Below are positions 54,705-64,000 of a stretch of 64,000 bases of DNA, piece after piece (the first letter of the stretch is position 1; each line of letters begins with the position of its first letter). The notes under the pieces are model-generated. The model worked only from the letters and a program-made list of their open reading frames with translations. It had not been told where the DNA came from and did not search any database. The translations under genes and the position numbers were made by a program. Source of the DNA: Gracilaria gracilis (Eukaryota > Rhodophyta > Florideophyceae > Gracilariales > Gracilariaceae); assembly GCA_030374805.1 (NCBI GenBank), contig JARGSG010000223.1:558001-622000 (forward strand), read 5' to 3'.

Positions 54705-57531
54705 TTAGAGAACAGACACACGAACAAGAGCGACTACTTGAGCAACCCATGTTTCACCTTGTTCTCCTTTGACCAAGATGGTCGAAAATTTGGGCTTCCT
54801 GCTCGGTCCGAAAGCTGGAGAGGAAAACACCCTTTGGTTGACAGGGTACTTGTTTCTACCTAGGACGATAGAATTGAACGAGGCCTCAAAATGTCGTAGA
54901 ATGGGAACCATACCACCTCCTACCACTGCTGAGTTCATGAGTGTTATCTTGATCTTCTCCGCTAAGTGGGATATGGAGTTATCTTCGAGCGTCTCCTCAA
55001 CCAGGCTTAGGAACGGTGAAAGTTCTTGTTCTCCAATTTGGTCTAGAATGGAGATCGTATCATTAGCCTGGAGGTCCTTCTTATTATCAGATAGCGTCAG
55101 TGAAGATGAAGAGAGCCGCCTAACGTAGTGTCGAAGTTGTCCCATGGTTATCGAACGACCCCTATTCGTAAATCGAGGAAGTTGACTAGAAGGTATTGGG
55201 GAAGCGTATGGTTCGCGTGCCACGCCTTTTTGGAGATTATCACCAATACATTTCTTTCTCACATTTTCATGGTCGATAGAGCGAATGGTTTCCTGCACAG
55301 CCGTTGCCTTTCTTCTCGACGTTCGCCGATAATGCCTTTTGAATAAGAGGTGGGCATGCTCATATATTCCTGCATCGTAGTATTGGATACCTCCTAGACG
55401 GCTGATATCCTCGTCGAGATGGTCAAGAAGATGAAACTTCAACGTTCCAAGTCTAGAGGGGTGGAAGTCGGCTAATGTTCTGGTCTTACATTGTTTGAAG
55501 GCTGTAATCTGGGCCTGGAGAGCTGAGAGAGAGCTTTCGTTCCAGTGTGGTTCTCGATTGTACCTGAAAATGGCGCCGACCAAGTCTGAGTATTGTGTGA
55601 AGATGGTTTTGATAGGTGCTGTTTCATGTTCTCCACAACATGTATCAAAGAAAGCGCCCATGAATGGGAAAACCATGTCCAGTGCTTTGTAGTTATTTGC
55701 CTCCATCATTCTGCGTAGACCTTCGTTGCTGAATATACCGTTGAGAAACTTGCCTTTTTCTTGTTTAGAAAGTCTATGTGCAGGCCTCTAGAGGGGAAGT
55801 TTCTTTCCATGGCGGCGAGGATGGCGTTCGCATGGTTAAGAAGTTGCGTGCGAACTGTTCGGAAGGATCGCGGTGCAGATGCTTCTATGGTGGTTGACAG
55901 CGTGCGTGACTGAAGTCGCTCAATGGTGTCTGTATTAATGAGATTTGATATGCCCAAATGAAGGTTGTGCAACGGTTCGAAGGAAAAGAGGCTGTAAGGA
56001 GAAAGTCCTGGGATCAAACGAAGGATGAGAGGGCTTTCTAGAAAAGATGGGGTAGTAGATACGGAGTCGGAGCGCATCAGAAAATCTGCCTGAGCTTTTC
56101 TGTCTCTAGCTCGACAAAGACGTCGTTCAAGATCTTTTTGCTCTGCATTTTTCAAGACTGCGGAATATGTTTCCCTTAGTCATTTCGTCTGATTCTGTGT
56201 GCGCAAGGAGAAAGAGGTAGGCACATCACTGGATAAAGCTGAGCGTGGCACCTGGCATCTGTGATAGGGGCGTCTGGTCTTATGCCATGAAGAATAGACA
56301 GAATATCCTTTGCTTTAGGTATGTCTGCGCAGTAACTTTCCAACAGTAGATGGCATACCCGATGAACTTGTCTTTCCCGGTGAACTCAATTCCTTTCAAT
56401 GCGAGGTTTAGAATAGGCTCTAGAATACGACGAAAGGAGTGATACAGAACCTGCATCCTCGCATCGCGGAGAGATTTGTTGGAAACGAAGGGCAGGGCAT
56501 CTACATGCGACAAAGAAACTTCTTCGAGAGCTGTAGGGAAGTACGCAACTCCCGTGAGGTCCTCGCGGATTCATTTGCGACGTAGATGGTCGGAGAAGTT
56601 GAGGGAAACGAGGTGAAGGGGATAAGCGGTGACCTAAATTTGCTTTAGAGTTGTTGAAGACTTATTGGTGTACACCTGCAGAAGACCTACGAAAGATTCA
56701 CTGAAACTTATTCCTTGAGTATGCCAAACTATTATATTATCCAAGGAGCCCATGACCACTTCTCTCAGCTTGGAGGTGGCCTCTCTTCCGACAGTGGCCG
56801 ACATGGGATGAGAAATTTTCGCGGAGTGGGTATGAGAGATAGGATGGGAGAAGGTGTTTTCGCTGTTAGGCAACTGGAGCTGCTTGAAGAGGGTCTCAAT
56901 TGGGTCTCTCGTGTAGAGGGTGGCGCTGAACTTACATCCTTGTGGGGAGATAGAGGTTCGTTTGAATTCATCGTTGGAAGCATATCGTTCGAAGATAGCG
57001 TTCTTGAGTTCCGTACAGCGCTTGGAACTGGTGATGGTTTCGTTGAAGCGCTTCTGCGAGATTCCGAAGAACACCAATGAGCTCGTCTGCCTCACGATGA
57101 CCAAGATTGGGGGCTACGGAAGCGAGACAGACGGTAAGATAATCCATGTGAAGAGCACCGAGCGACTCTTCGGAAGGTGCAGGAGTAGAGTCGTTTCCAA
57201 TTGAGGTTTCAAAGGGTGTGGGAGAGGGTGACGCAGGTTTAGAACTCGAGTCAATTCGGTCTGGTTCCAGAGGTTCTGGTGAAACGGAGACCTCCATTTC
57301 TTTGGGAGAGAAAGACTCGGTAGTACGGTAGGGGGCTGTAACGGTTTCCAAAGAAGAAGCGTTTGGAGGTGAGGCAGATAACTTGAAACGCTTGCTCCGT
57401 CGAATGCTGTGCTCACCGTATGAAATGGTTTTGTAACGGTGAGGACACTGACTGACGTGTCTCTGAAGCGACAACACTCCTCGCGCCATAAACGGACAAT
57501 TGCGCTGTGTGTGCCTGCAGTAGTAAACCAT
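54705..57531 (-). pseudogene. KDZ/Plavaka-like transposase, copy 2
   Basis: ATG at 57531 starts MVYYCRHTQRNCPFMARG with LQRHVSQCPHRY, a C2H2-like finger as in many KDZ transposases. A Pro/Ser linker follows, then LPNSENTFSHPISHTH and FSESFVGLLQVYTNKSS, the region with FEPLHNLHLGISNLI (about 55970), GLHIDF, DMVFPFMGAFFDTCCGE (about 55670) and TLKFHLLDHL with EDISRLGG, IYEHAHLLFKRHYRRTSRR (about 55350). All blocks match copy 1. It is in at least four frames with stops (near 56640, 56160, 55710), so more decayed than copy 1. The 3' end is about 300 bp from the converging companion ORF, the same arrangement as in copy 1. Confidence 0.65.
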
Positions 57532-58025
57532 ATTGGAGGGAAAAAGCTGAGAGAAGAGGAAGGGAACAAGCACGGAAGAGAAGCGGAAGACGGAAGGACG
57601 GTGGGGAGGATGCTGAGGACAGGGGAAGGAGTGGAGAATAGATTTGAGTTTAAATCACGTGCTTTTGTTCGAAAGCGGAACGCATGGACACGTCGACCTT
57701 GACGCCAGGGTTCAGCTTTGATTATCCACCACTGAAAATAATTCTGGGGATTGACTACGATATATCTGTACACTTGCCCGATCTCGGTCGACGACGCGTA
57801 AAATTCTCTATGGCCTCGCCTCCTTCATAAACTGGAATCTTCGTCCGGGCCAGCGTCCCAGTTGATGCTGATGTAGATCACTGGCTTCTGGTACGTGTAA
57901 AAACGACGTTCTCTCCCTTTTTCATCCGAAGCTGACTACGTTTTCCCATTGCGCTTCGACGAAGGCGATATTTGCTCCGTTTCGTTCGGTTTCTCGCGCG
58001 CGGTGTGCAAAACATGATTAATGCT

Positions 58026-58107
58026 TTCCGAAACAGTTCTTTCACTTCCTAATCGCATGATGTCGGACATCATGCGATTAGGAAGTTGAAAGAAGCATTT
58101 CGGAGAA
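58026..58107. repeat. About 80-bp near-perfect palindrome
   Basis: The arms CTTCCTAATCGCATGATGTC and GACATCATGCGATTAGGAAG meet with almost no loop. With a few gaps the pairing extends outwards through TTCTTTCA/TGAAAGAA to TTTCG/CGAAA. A cruciform or hairpin of about 40-bp arms is expected. It resembles a fold-back element or the junction of two head-to-head ends. Confidence 0.8.
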
Positions 58108-58200
58108 TCTCCTTTTGCTGGGGTGCGGAAGTTTGGGTTCTTTAGTAAGGTTATTTTTCCACGCTTCATACTTCTGACCCAACTACTAATATTGCTGAAA

Positions 58201-59190
58201 CGATGCGGAACTGGTCTGTACAGAAGAATTCGTAATGGTAAGTTTGGGAAAGCGAGGTTGGTCACTTTATGCTTTGTTTCTGACATTTTAGGCGGAATTG
58301 TATTCCTTCGCAGGTAAACGCTTCTCGGTATTCATCTGCGCGTAGTCTAATGGTCAGCGAGTGCGTTACGTGTACGAAGCAGCATGATTGATTCTGAATG
58401 GTAAGTTGGCTATGTTTTCATTGCAAGTTGGTTTCTTTCTGGCTGGATTCTGACATGCTGTTCATCATTTCATTGCTAAACAGGTAAAGGAATGTTTCTT
58501 TTGATGCCGGTTTGGCGACTATACGATTATGCGGATGTTCAACGGTGGCACCGTTGACCATCCGCATACTTCTATAGTCGCAGTGCTTCAATCTCTGGAA
58601 TGCGTTCATGTTCTTGGTACGTCTTGTTGAAATAGTTTGTTGGGAAACGCGTTTCTAAGTATTCAAACTTGTTGTTTGATCTTCTTCGCCATTGAACACA
58701 GGTACTGTTGAGCGCGAGGAATGTGGCACGATGCAGAATGGTTTTGTACAGAAGACTCTGTAATGGTAAGTTTAAACTTTGGGAGGCGAGATTGGTCACT
58801 TTCTGTTTTGTTTCTGACATTTGAAGCGGCATTGTATTGATTCAAAGGCAAGCGATTTCGATGCAATTGCATACGACGTTGATCTAATAGTGGGCACATG
58901 CGTTACGTCTACGAGGCAGAACGAGTGATTCTTAATGGTGTGTTGGCTATGTTTTCATGGCATGATGGTTTCTTCTTGATTTGATTCTGACATGTTTTCC
59001 ATCATTTCATTGCTTAAAAGGTAAAGGATTGTTTCTTATGCTGCCCGTGTTGCGACTAGGAGAACATGGGAATGGTCAACGGTGCCTCAATCTCTTTTAT
59101 GCTTTCATGTTAGTGGTGCGTCTTGTTGATCTACTCTGTCTGGGAACTGCGTTTTTCAGTAATCTAACTTTTTGTTTCATTTTCTTAGCC
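58201..59190 (+). repeat. Tandem duplication, two units of about 500-530 bp
   Basis: Blocks recur in order at about 58201 and 58731: TGTACAGAAGA, TGGTAAGTTT, GAGGTTGGTCACTTT / GAGATTGGTCACTTT, GTTTCTGACAT, TGCGTTACGTGTACGA / TGCGTTACGTCTACGA, TTGGCTATGTTTTCAT, TTCATCATTTCATTGC / TCCATCATTTCATTGC, TCAACGGTG and GAACACAGG. Unit 1 contains an extra palindrome at 58515-58581, of which unit 2 keeps only one arm. Several blocks look like splice sites (ATG|GTAAGT twice in unit 1, TTTTAG, AACAG), partly lost in unit 2. Coding potential is absent. Confidence 0.7.
58515..58581. repeat. 67-bp palindrome inside tandem unit 1
   Basis: GCGACTATACGATTATGCGG with ATGTTCAACGGT pairs with ACCGTTGACCATCCGCATAC with TTCTATAGTCGC around a central GGC. 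A few mismatches are present. The second tandem unit has only one half of this structure, so the palindrome arose or was trimmed after the duplication. Confidence 0.75.
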
Positions 59191-59434
59191 GTCGAACACA
59201 GGGAGCTCATGGTGGTACTACTCACTTTTTTCTTCGAAACACATAGCACTCTGATATGCGGTACATTTCTCACAAGAGTAATACTCTACACTCCAGATTG
59301 GGAATACTGACAACTCGCTTCCTTTCCGATCCCAATACAGATAAAACTAATTTCGAACTTTTTGCGAGGCGGTGAGCGCTACGTGCGATGAGCGAGCTGA
59401 AATGCAACGCACGAACCGAGTAGTACAGTATCGT

Positions 59435-59455
59435 CATGAGGCGCTTCGCCTCATG
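59435..59455. repeat. Short perfect palindrome
   Basis: CATGAGGCG and CGCCTCATG flank a three-base centre. Weak, interrupted pairing continues outwards for several tens of bases. It lies between the tandem duplication and the second Gypsy element. Confidence 0.6.
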
Positions 59456-59971
59456 GCAGCACTGCAGTTCGCAAGTCGGCTCGCATTCCCTGCGAAAATG
59501 CTCGCGCAGAGCGCCGTTCAATGGTGCTGGCGAGCATGAACCTGGCGATATTGACGCTAGCCGATGCCATTGAATAGAGCTCTGCTAATATAGTGAATAG
59601 GGATTAGAATATCGACTACGATAGGCATCAGATAGGTGAATAGATACAAATAAAGGAAACTCTGGTTGAATAGGAAGCATCGGAACTAGCGCTACTGTTC
59701 CATAGAGTGGATGCGAGTATTCCATTTACTGAGACGTTTAATGTGCACCCAATGTGGAAACAGAAATTGTGCTTGGTAGAAAACTGCGCATTTAATCCTG
59801 GCAGAGCAAACTAGTGCGACCAAAATACCACGAAGTATTTCCTACGGACCAATACTGGGCGACCCAAGCAACTTTCTGCAAAATTTGGAAAAGCAGCACA
59901 AGGTAAATTTCCAAAACATTTACTGGACAACCCTTTCCAAATTCTGCGCGATACTCGCCAAAAACTAGCAT

Positions 59972-61623
59972 TTGCAGAACACAGACGAGCAGCCGCCCAC
60001 CATCTCTGCCCAACATGAAGCAGATTCGAGACCCGGCAGGGACCCCAACTTTAATAGACCCGATCTGGGCAACCCTCCCCCCTCCCCCCGGGGAAGCAGA
60101 AGAGTACCGGTTGCGATTACTGAAAGGGTCGCGGCACTGGGGGAAGAAAGAAGTCCCCAGACCGACGTCGGAACAGGAGGAAGTCACTCCGTAAAGGCCA
60201 TGGCTTTCCCGCCTCGAACGACTCACAGTCTGGTTCAGACGAAGAACAGAGCTGGAGCGATTCGGAAGACTCCGACCCCGAAGTGTATATATCGCACTTA
60301 TATCGCATACGACCCTATAACCGGGAATTTATGAAAGTGCTAAACTTTAAGCACTATCGCCTCAATGACCGAAGTTCTCGTTACAACTTTACGGTAGCCC
60401 GCGCCGTGGCCAAGCATGCTAAACTTATGCAGTTGCAAATGCCCTTGAAGTTCTCGGGCAAGGATCCCATATTGGTCCTACGATTTCTAGCGGCGTTCAA
60501 GAGTGCGTGCAACCAGAATGCTGCCCGTGAGGGCGCACCCCTCTGGCTATTTAAGTTCTTCTTGGACCCACCCGCTAGGGATACCATGGCCGCAAAGGTC
60601 ACCGGCGAATCTGGGGCGGTGAGCGCTAAGAGCTCTGAACTTCTCGCGTCCTACCCGGAAGTGGTCAATTACCTACTGGAGTTTTATGCCAAGGACGATA
60701 TCCTATCGGAGGCTTATCAAGATACAATCACATACCGCCAGAGCTCATCGGTGGCGGAACGCAAATTCGGGGACCGATTGTGGATTAAGAACCTCCGATG
60801 TGGCAACATATTCTCAGAGGCACGGTTGAAAGCTCTCTTCGTCGAGGGATTACTACCTGCAATCAGGGCAAGTGTGAGTAATTATTCTTCTACGCATCCC
60901 AAAGTGGTCTTCTGCCAGCTTTTCAGTTACGCTGAAGGGCTTGGCGATATCCACCGGGGTGGTAAGAAGTACTAGAAAGCACTGGAAGCCGTGAAAAGCA
61001 GCAAATCCAGTCGGGTCTCACTCAGTGTCTCCTCTGACACCAACGAACCAGGATGGAGTATACGCTTTCAAGATTAGGGTGCTTTATCCCTCGCTATCTT
61101 ACCTCCGGCCCTCTCATTTCCTTCAATTCCCTGCACGGGCGCGTCGACGCCATCAACGATACAACCCCCTCTGGATCTTCGCTACCAACAGAAACCCCCA
61201 ATAGAGACACATACGGCACAACAAACACCGTCTCCGTATCGAACGGCACCGACTTTGGTGGAAAAAGTGACACCATGCCGCATTTTTTTTTCCACCTCAC
61301 GACCATGCTGCGAATGGCTCTCTCCCGAGTACCGTAACATCCTGTTGCAGCTTCGAGAGGCGAACTACCACCAGCACGTTTCTGAAGGGTACTATATGCC
61401 CAAGCCATGGGGCAACCAGCGGGCCAGCTCTGGTAATCAACAGCCCCTCCAACCTCCCATGCCAAGGAGCCCCACGGCCCAGCCGAGACCCATCCCTCAA
61501 GAACGTGCTTCTTTACCTCCACAGCGCCCTCAGCAGGGTAACCAGGCCCTCATTTTTGAAAATTCCCAACCGGGTGAAAGCACACTTGAAAACCCGCAGG
61601 GAAACGAAACGGAAGAAGCGTAG
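59972..61623 (+). pseudogene. gag: Ty3/Gypsy gag of the second element
   Basis: The N-terminal part is Pro/Arg-rich. The capsid-like part (MKVLNFKHYRLND, KFSGKDPILVLRFLAAF) pairs with the gag of the first element (MKVLKPTNPLYEK, FTGEDPILVLDFLARF). A Pro/Gln-rich tail follows. Fossil copy with several breaks. Confidence 0.7.
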
Positions 61624-61768
61624 AGGCCATGTCTTCCTCAAGAGATCCGAGCCACACATCACGGGTTTCATTAGAGCCTGACCCGCAGAGAGACTCTTCG
61701 AGAGCGCAATCCGATAATTATACCCCGAACTCTGCGCCCGACACACCGATCTTGGTGACGTTTTCGTC

Positions 61769-64000
61769 ATGACGCGGGAGAATTACAACATCCAATTGGA
61801 AACTGGACCCACGCCTCGTACCACAAGAACCCCCCTAGGCATACTGGATACTGGCTCGGGACCGAATATCATCCATGCCAAGAACCTCCCCCACGGGTAT
61901 GAACCCAACCTGAAAAACCGCAAGACCCCACGGGTATTCAATGCTTCTAAGGATCCCATGCAAATTCTGGGAACAATCACCCTTCGCACCCGTCTTGGAA
62001 ATTTAGTTCAACGCGTCCCATTCTTCGTGGCCACCAACCTACCTGCTGGTGCCATTTTGGGAACCTCCTTTATCGACCGTCATGTCCGCGCCATCTACCC
62101 CCACGAACGCAAGGTAGCCCTCTATGGGTCGCCACCAGTGGCAATAGTTAGCGCTTTCCATGGCCCAGCTGGGGACAAAAAATGGTCGACCAACTTCCTC
62201 GAACGACACTCTCCAACAAGGTTCGACTCGCTCAGACAATATGTATACCACCAATGGCCCAGCGGGAAGCTCTTGTTACATGCGAAACCTCTGGACTGGT
62301 GTTCTTGCAAAACCACTCCAAAACGGTATCACGAGAACTTTTGCTCATTGCAAACGGACTCATGAACATCTCGCCACGTCGTACCTTTCGGGTCTTGGTC
62401 AGAAACGTCTCACACAGAGAAGTCCGCATGCCCAAAAACATGGTCATAAGCCTCGCCTTAACCGCCCTACGGGCGCTCACTGTCTTAAGCGACGAGCTCT
62501 GACAGCTCGATCCTAAAGAGGGTAAGGAGAATAGTGAACCCGAGGAAGGGCTCTTATTACAGAGAGACAATATTCCGGAAACGGATTGGCGAGAAGCAAT
62601 CTACATTGGTGAAGAATTCAGCCCTTACCGAGGTCGAATCTTGAACGTGTTACAGGAATTCGAAAACATGTGGTCTGGGCGCCTGGGTCAGACAAATGCG
62701 GCCCTTCACAGGATTACGTTGGAACCGGGCGCAGAAACAGTCTGCCAAGTTCCCTACAGGGCCGGTCAGAAAGACAGAGAAATGGAAGACATCGAAGTCC
62801 AACGCATGTTGGATTCCGGGGTCATTGAACCTTCTAAGGCAGAATGGGCGAGCCCAGTCGTCTCTGCTCCGAAAAAAGACGGCAGTTGGCGCTTCTGCAT
62901 TGATTATCGACGACTGAACGCACTAACCCCACGGTACGCATACCCGATACCACGCATGGACGAATGTATAGACTCCATAGGCAAAGCTACGATCTTCACT
63001 ACCCTTGACGCCAATTCTGGGTATTGGCAGGTTAAGATCGCGGAGGAAGATCGTGACAAAACGACATTTACTTCCCACATGGGTCTCTACAGGTTTAAAT
63101 GAGTTCTTTTGGAGTTAAAGAACGCTCTCGCCACCTTCCAGAGGGCGTTGGACATCATCCTCAATAGAGTTAAATGGCAAAACGCCTTGGTGTACCTAGA
63201 TGACGTTATCATTTACTCTCGGTCAGTGGAAGAACATTTCCGCCACGTCCGTAACGTTCTAACTCTTCTACGGGATGCGGGAATCACGCTGAAGCTGAAG
63301 AAATGCTTCTTCTTTCAAGCCTCCGTAGACTATCTAGGGCACGTAGTTCGACCCGGTAAACTTCAGGTTTTCCAGCGGACGTGCGACGCAATTTGGTAGG
63401 CCAAACTGCCAACAACCCAAACGGAAATAAGATCCTTTATAGATTTATGTAACGTCTTCCGTAGTTTTGTCCCCAACTTTGCGAGAATCGCAGCCCCGCT
63501 GAAGCGCAAGCTCGAGAAGGGACAGGCAGACCATTTTTGAAGCCTAAATGACGAGAAGTACCAAGCCTTCCAGGAGTTACGAAATCGACTGATCTCCTCG
63601 CCCATTTTGGCACTTCCGGTCCCGAGTCGTCCGTACATACTGGATATGGATGCGTGTGACGTCCACGTCGGATGTACACTGCTCGAAAAGCAGCCGGACG
63701 GGAAGGAGTACAAACCCGTAGGGTATTGGAGTCGTTCATTGTCACGACCTGAACGAGCCTACACGACGACGAAGAAAGAGTGTCTCGCAGTCTTATGGGC
63801 GATGCTCTTGATCAGACCATATTTGGAGGGTGAACGTTTCATCCTACGCACAGATCATCACTCCCTACGATGAATCTTGAACCTAGCCGACTGTTCTGGT
63901 AGGCTTGCCAGGTGGCGACTACGACTCTCCGAGTTCTAGTTCGACGTCGTTCACCGCACTGGGATAAAGAACCAGGCTGCCGACGCCCTGTCGCGCATGC
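61769..64000 (+). pseudogene. pol: Ty3/Gypsy pol of the second element, partial
   Basis: Protease ILDTGSGPNIIHAKNLP, then the RT run-in (GVIEPSKAEWASPVV), FCIDYRRLNALTP, ANSGYWQVKIAEEDRDKT, YLDDVIIYSRSVEEHF and YLGHVVRPGKL. RNase H begins with ILDMDACDVHVGCTLLE and continues KECLAVLWAM. The open end is the window boundary. Fossil copy with several breaks. Confidence 0.8.

Larger units (their letters stand above)
57532..59971. other. Intergenic with palindromes and a tandem duplication, no gene recognised
   Basis: No coding frame with support. It holds the right flank of the second KDZ-like copy, two long palindromes, a tandem duplication of about 500 bp with splice-like motifs, and a short palindrome at 59435-59455. 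The LTR or leader of the second Gypsy element should begin in its last several hundred bases, but no edge was identified. Confidence 0.5.
59972..64000 (+). mobile_element. Second Ty3/Gypsy element, decayed, cut by the window edge
   Basis: On the + strand: gag at about 60000-61620, aspartic protease at about 61770-62200, reverse transcriptase at about 62640-63400 and the start of RNase H from about 63600, after which the window ends; integrase and 3' LTR lie outside. The order is that of Ty3/Gypsy, and gag and pol resemble the chromovirus at 8.7-17.1 kb, so the two are related families in opposite orientation. It is broken, with at least six breaks, and clearly older than the first copy. No 5' LTR edge was identified upstream of 60 kb. 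Confidence 0.85.

Noticed and set aside
58330-58405. A functional tRNA gene
   Set aside because: There are loose A-box and B-box resemblances, but no acceptor stem or convincing cloverleaf could be drawn, and the second unit differs at key positions.

Overview
This is a nuclear window from a eukaryote and is dominated by transposable elements. Host genes are few and have long uninterrupted exons: a 6-kb exon with one clear upstream splice acceptor, and a decayed kinase gene. Ty3/Gypsy chromovirus, Ty1/copia, LINE, TNP2-type and KDZ/Plavaka-like elements are packed together. A few-intron, element-rich genome of this kind is compatible with a red alga such as a florideophyte, but no marker gene here fixes the lineage, so this is a low-confidence inference.

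Layout. 290-6328 (-): large exon of an importin-alpha-like armadillo plus ankyrin plus coiled-coil protein, with candidate 5' exons to about 7000. 7.3-8.7 kb: no gene, but a 108-bp fold-back palindrome and a GC-rich hairpin. 8.7-17.1 kb (-): Ty3/Gypsy chromovirus with an integrase chromodomain, abutting a decayed Ty1/copia element at 17.1-20.3 kb. 20.4-21.9 kb (-): 504-codon ORF with a possible ParB-like core. 22.2-22.5 kb: cluster of palindromic hairpins. 22.8-25.8 kb (+): decayed gene that reads as a beta-class DNA amino-methyltransferase followed by a SET-like domain. 26.4-27.9 kb (+): basic/coiled-coil protein that is a partial copy of the companion ORF seen at 46 kb and 52 kb. 28.3-31.8 kb (-): TNP2/CACTA-like transposase pseudogene, with a small divergent ORF at 32.1-33.1 kb. 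34.1-36.3 kb: very GC-rich island with an orphan 489-codon ORF. 37.3-40.5 kb (-): decayed kinase gene whose EF-hands precede the kinase domain, cut at its 5' end by a LINE (40.6-44.7 kb, +). The LINE's RNase H domain carries a Tudor/Agenet-like insert. 45.8-50.2 kb and 52.0-57.5 kb: two diverged copies of one DNA-transposon family, each with a + strand companion ORF converging on a - strand KDZ/Plavaka-like transposase. 57.8-59.5 kb: palindromes and a roughly 500-bp tandem duplication with splice-site-like motifs. About 60-64 kb (+): a second, decayed Ty3/Gypsy element that runs off the window edge.

The most interesting content is (i) the DNA methyltransferase plus SET gene, with a possible ParB-like partner, inside a transposon cluster, and (ii) the two-gene convergent transposon family. 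The two are tied by a shared type of palindromic hairpin upstream of each and by a third companion-ORF copy just downstream of the methyltransferase. This suggests, but does not prove, one large DNA transposon lineage that carries its own chromatin-modifying enzymes. All domain calls come from reading motifs by eye; no database search was run.
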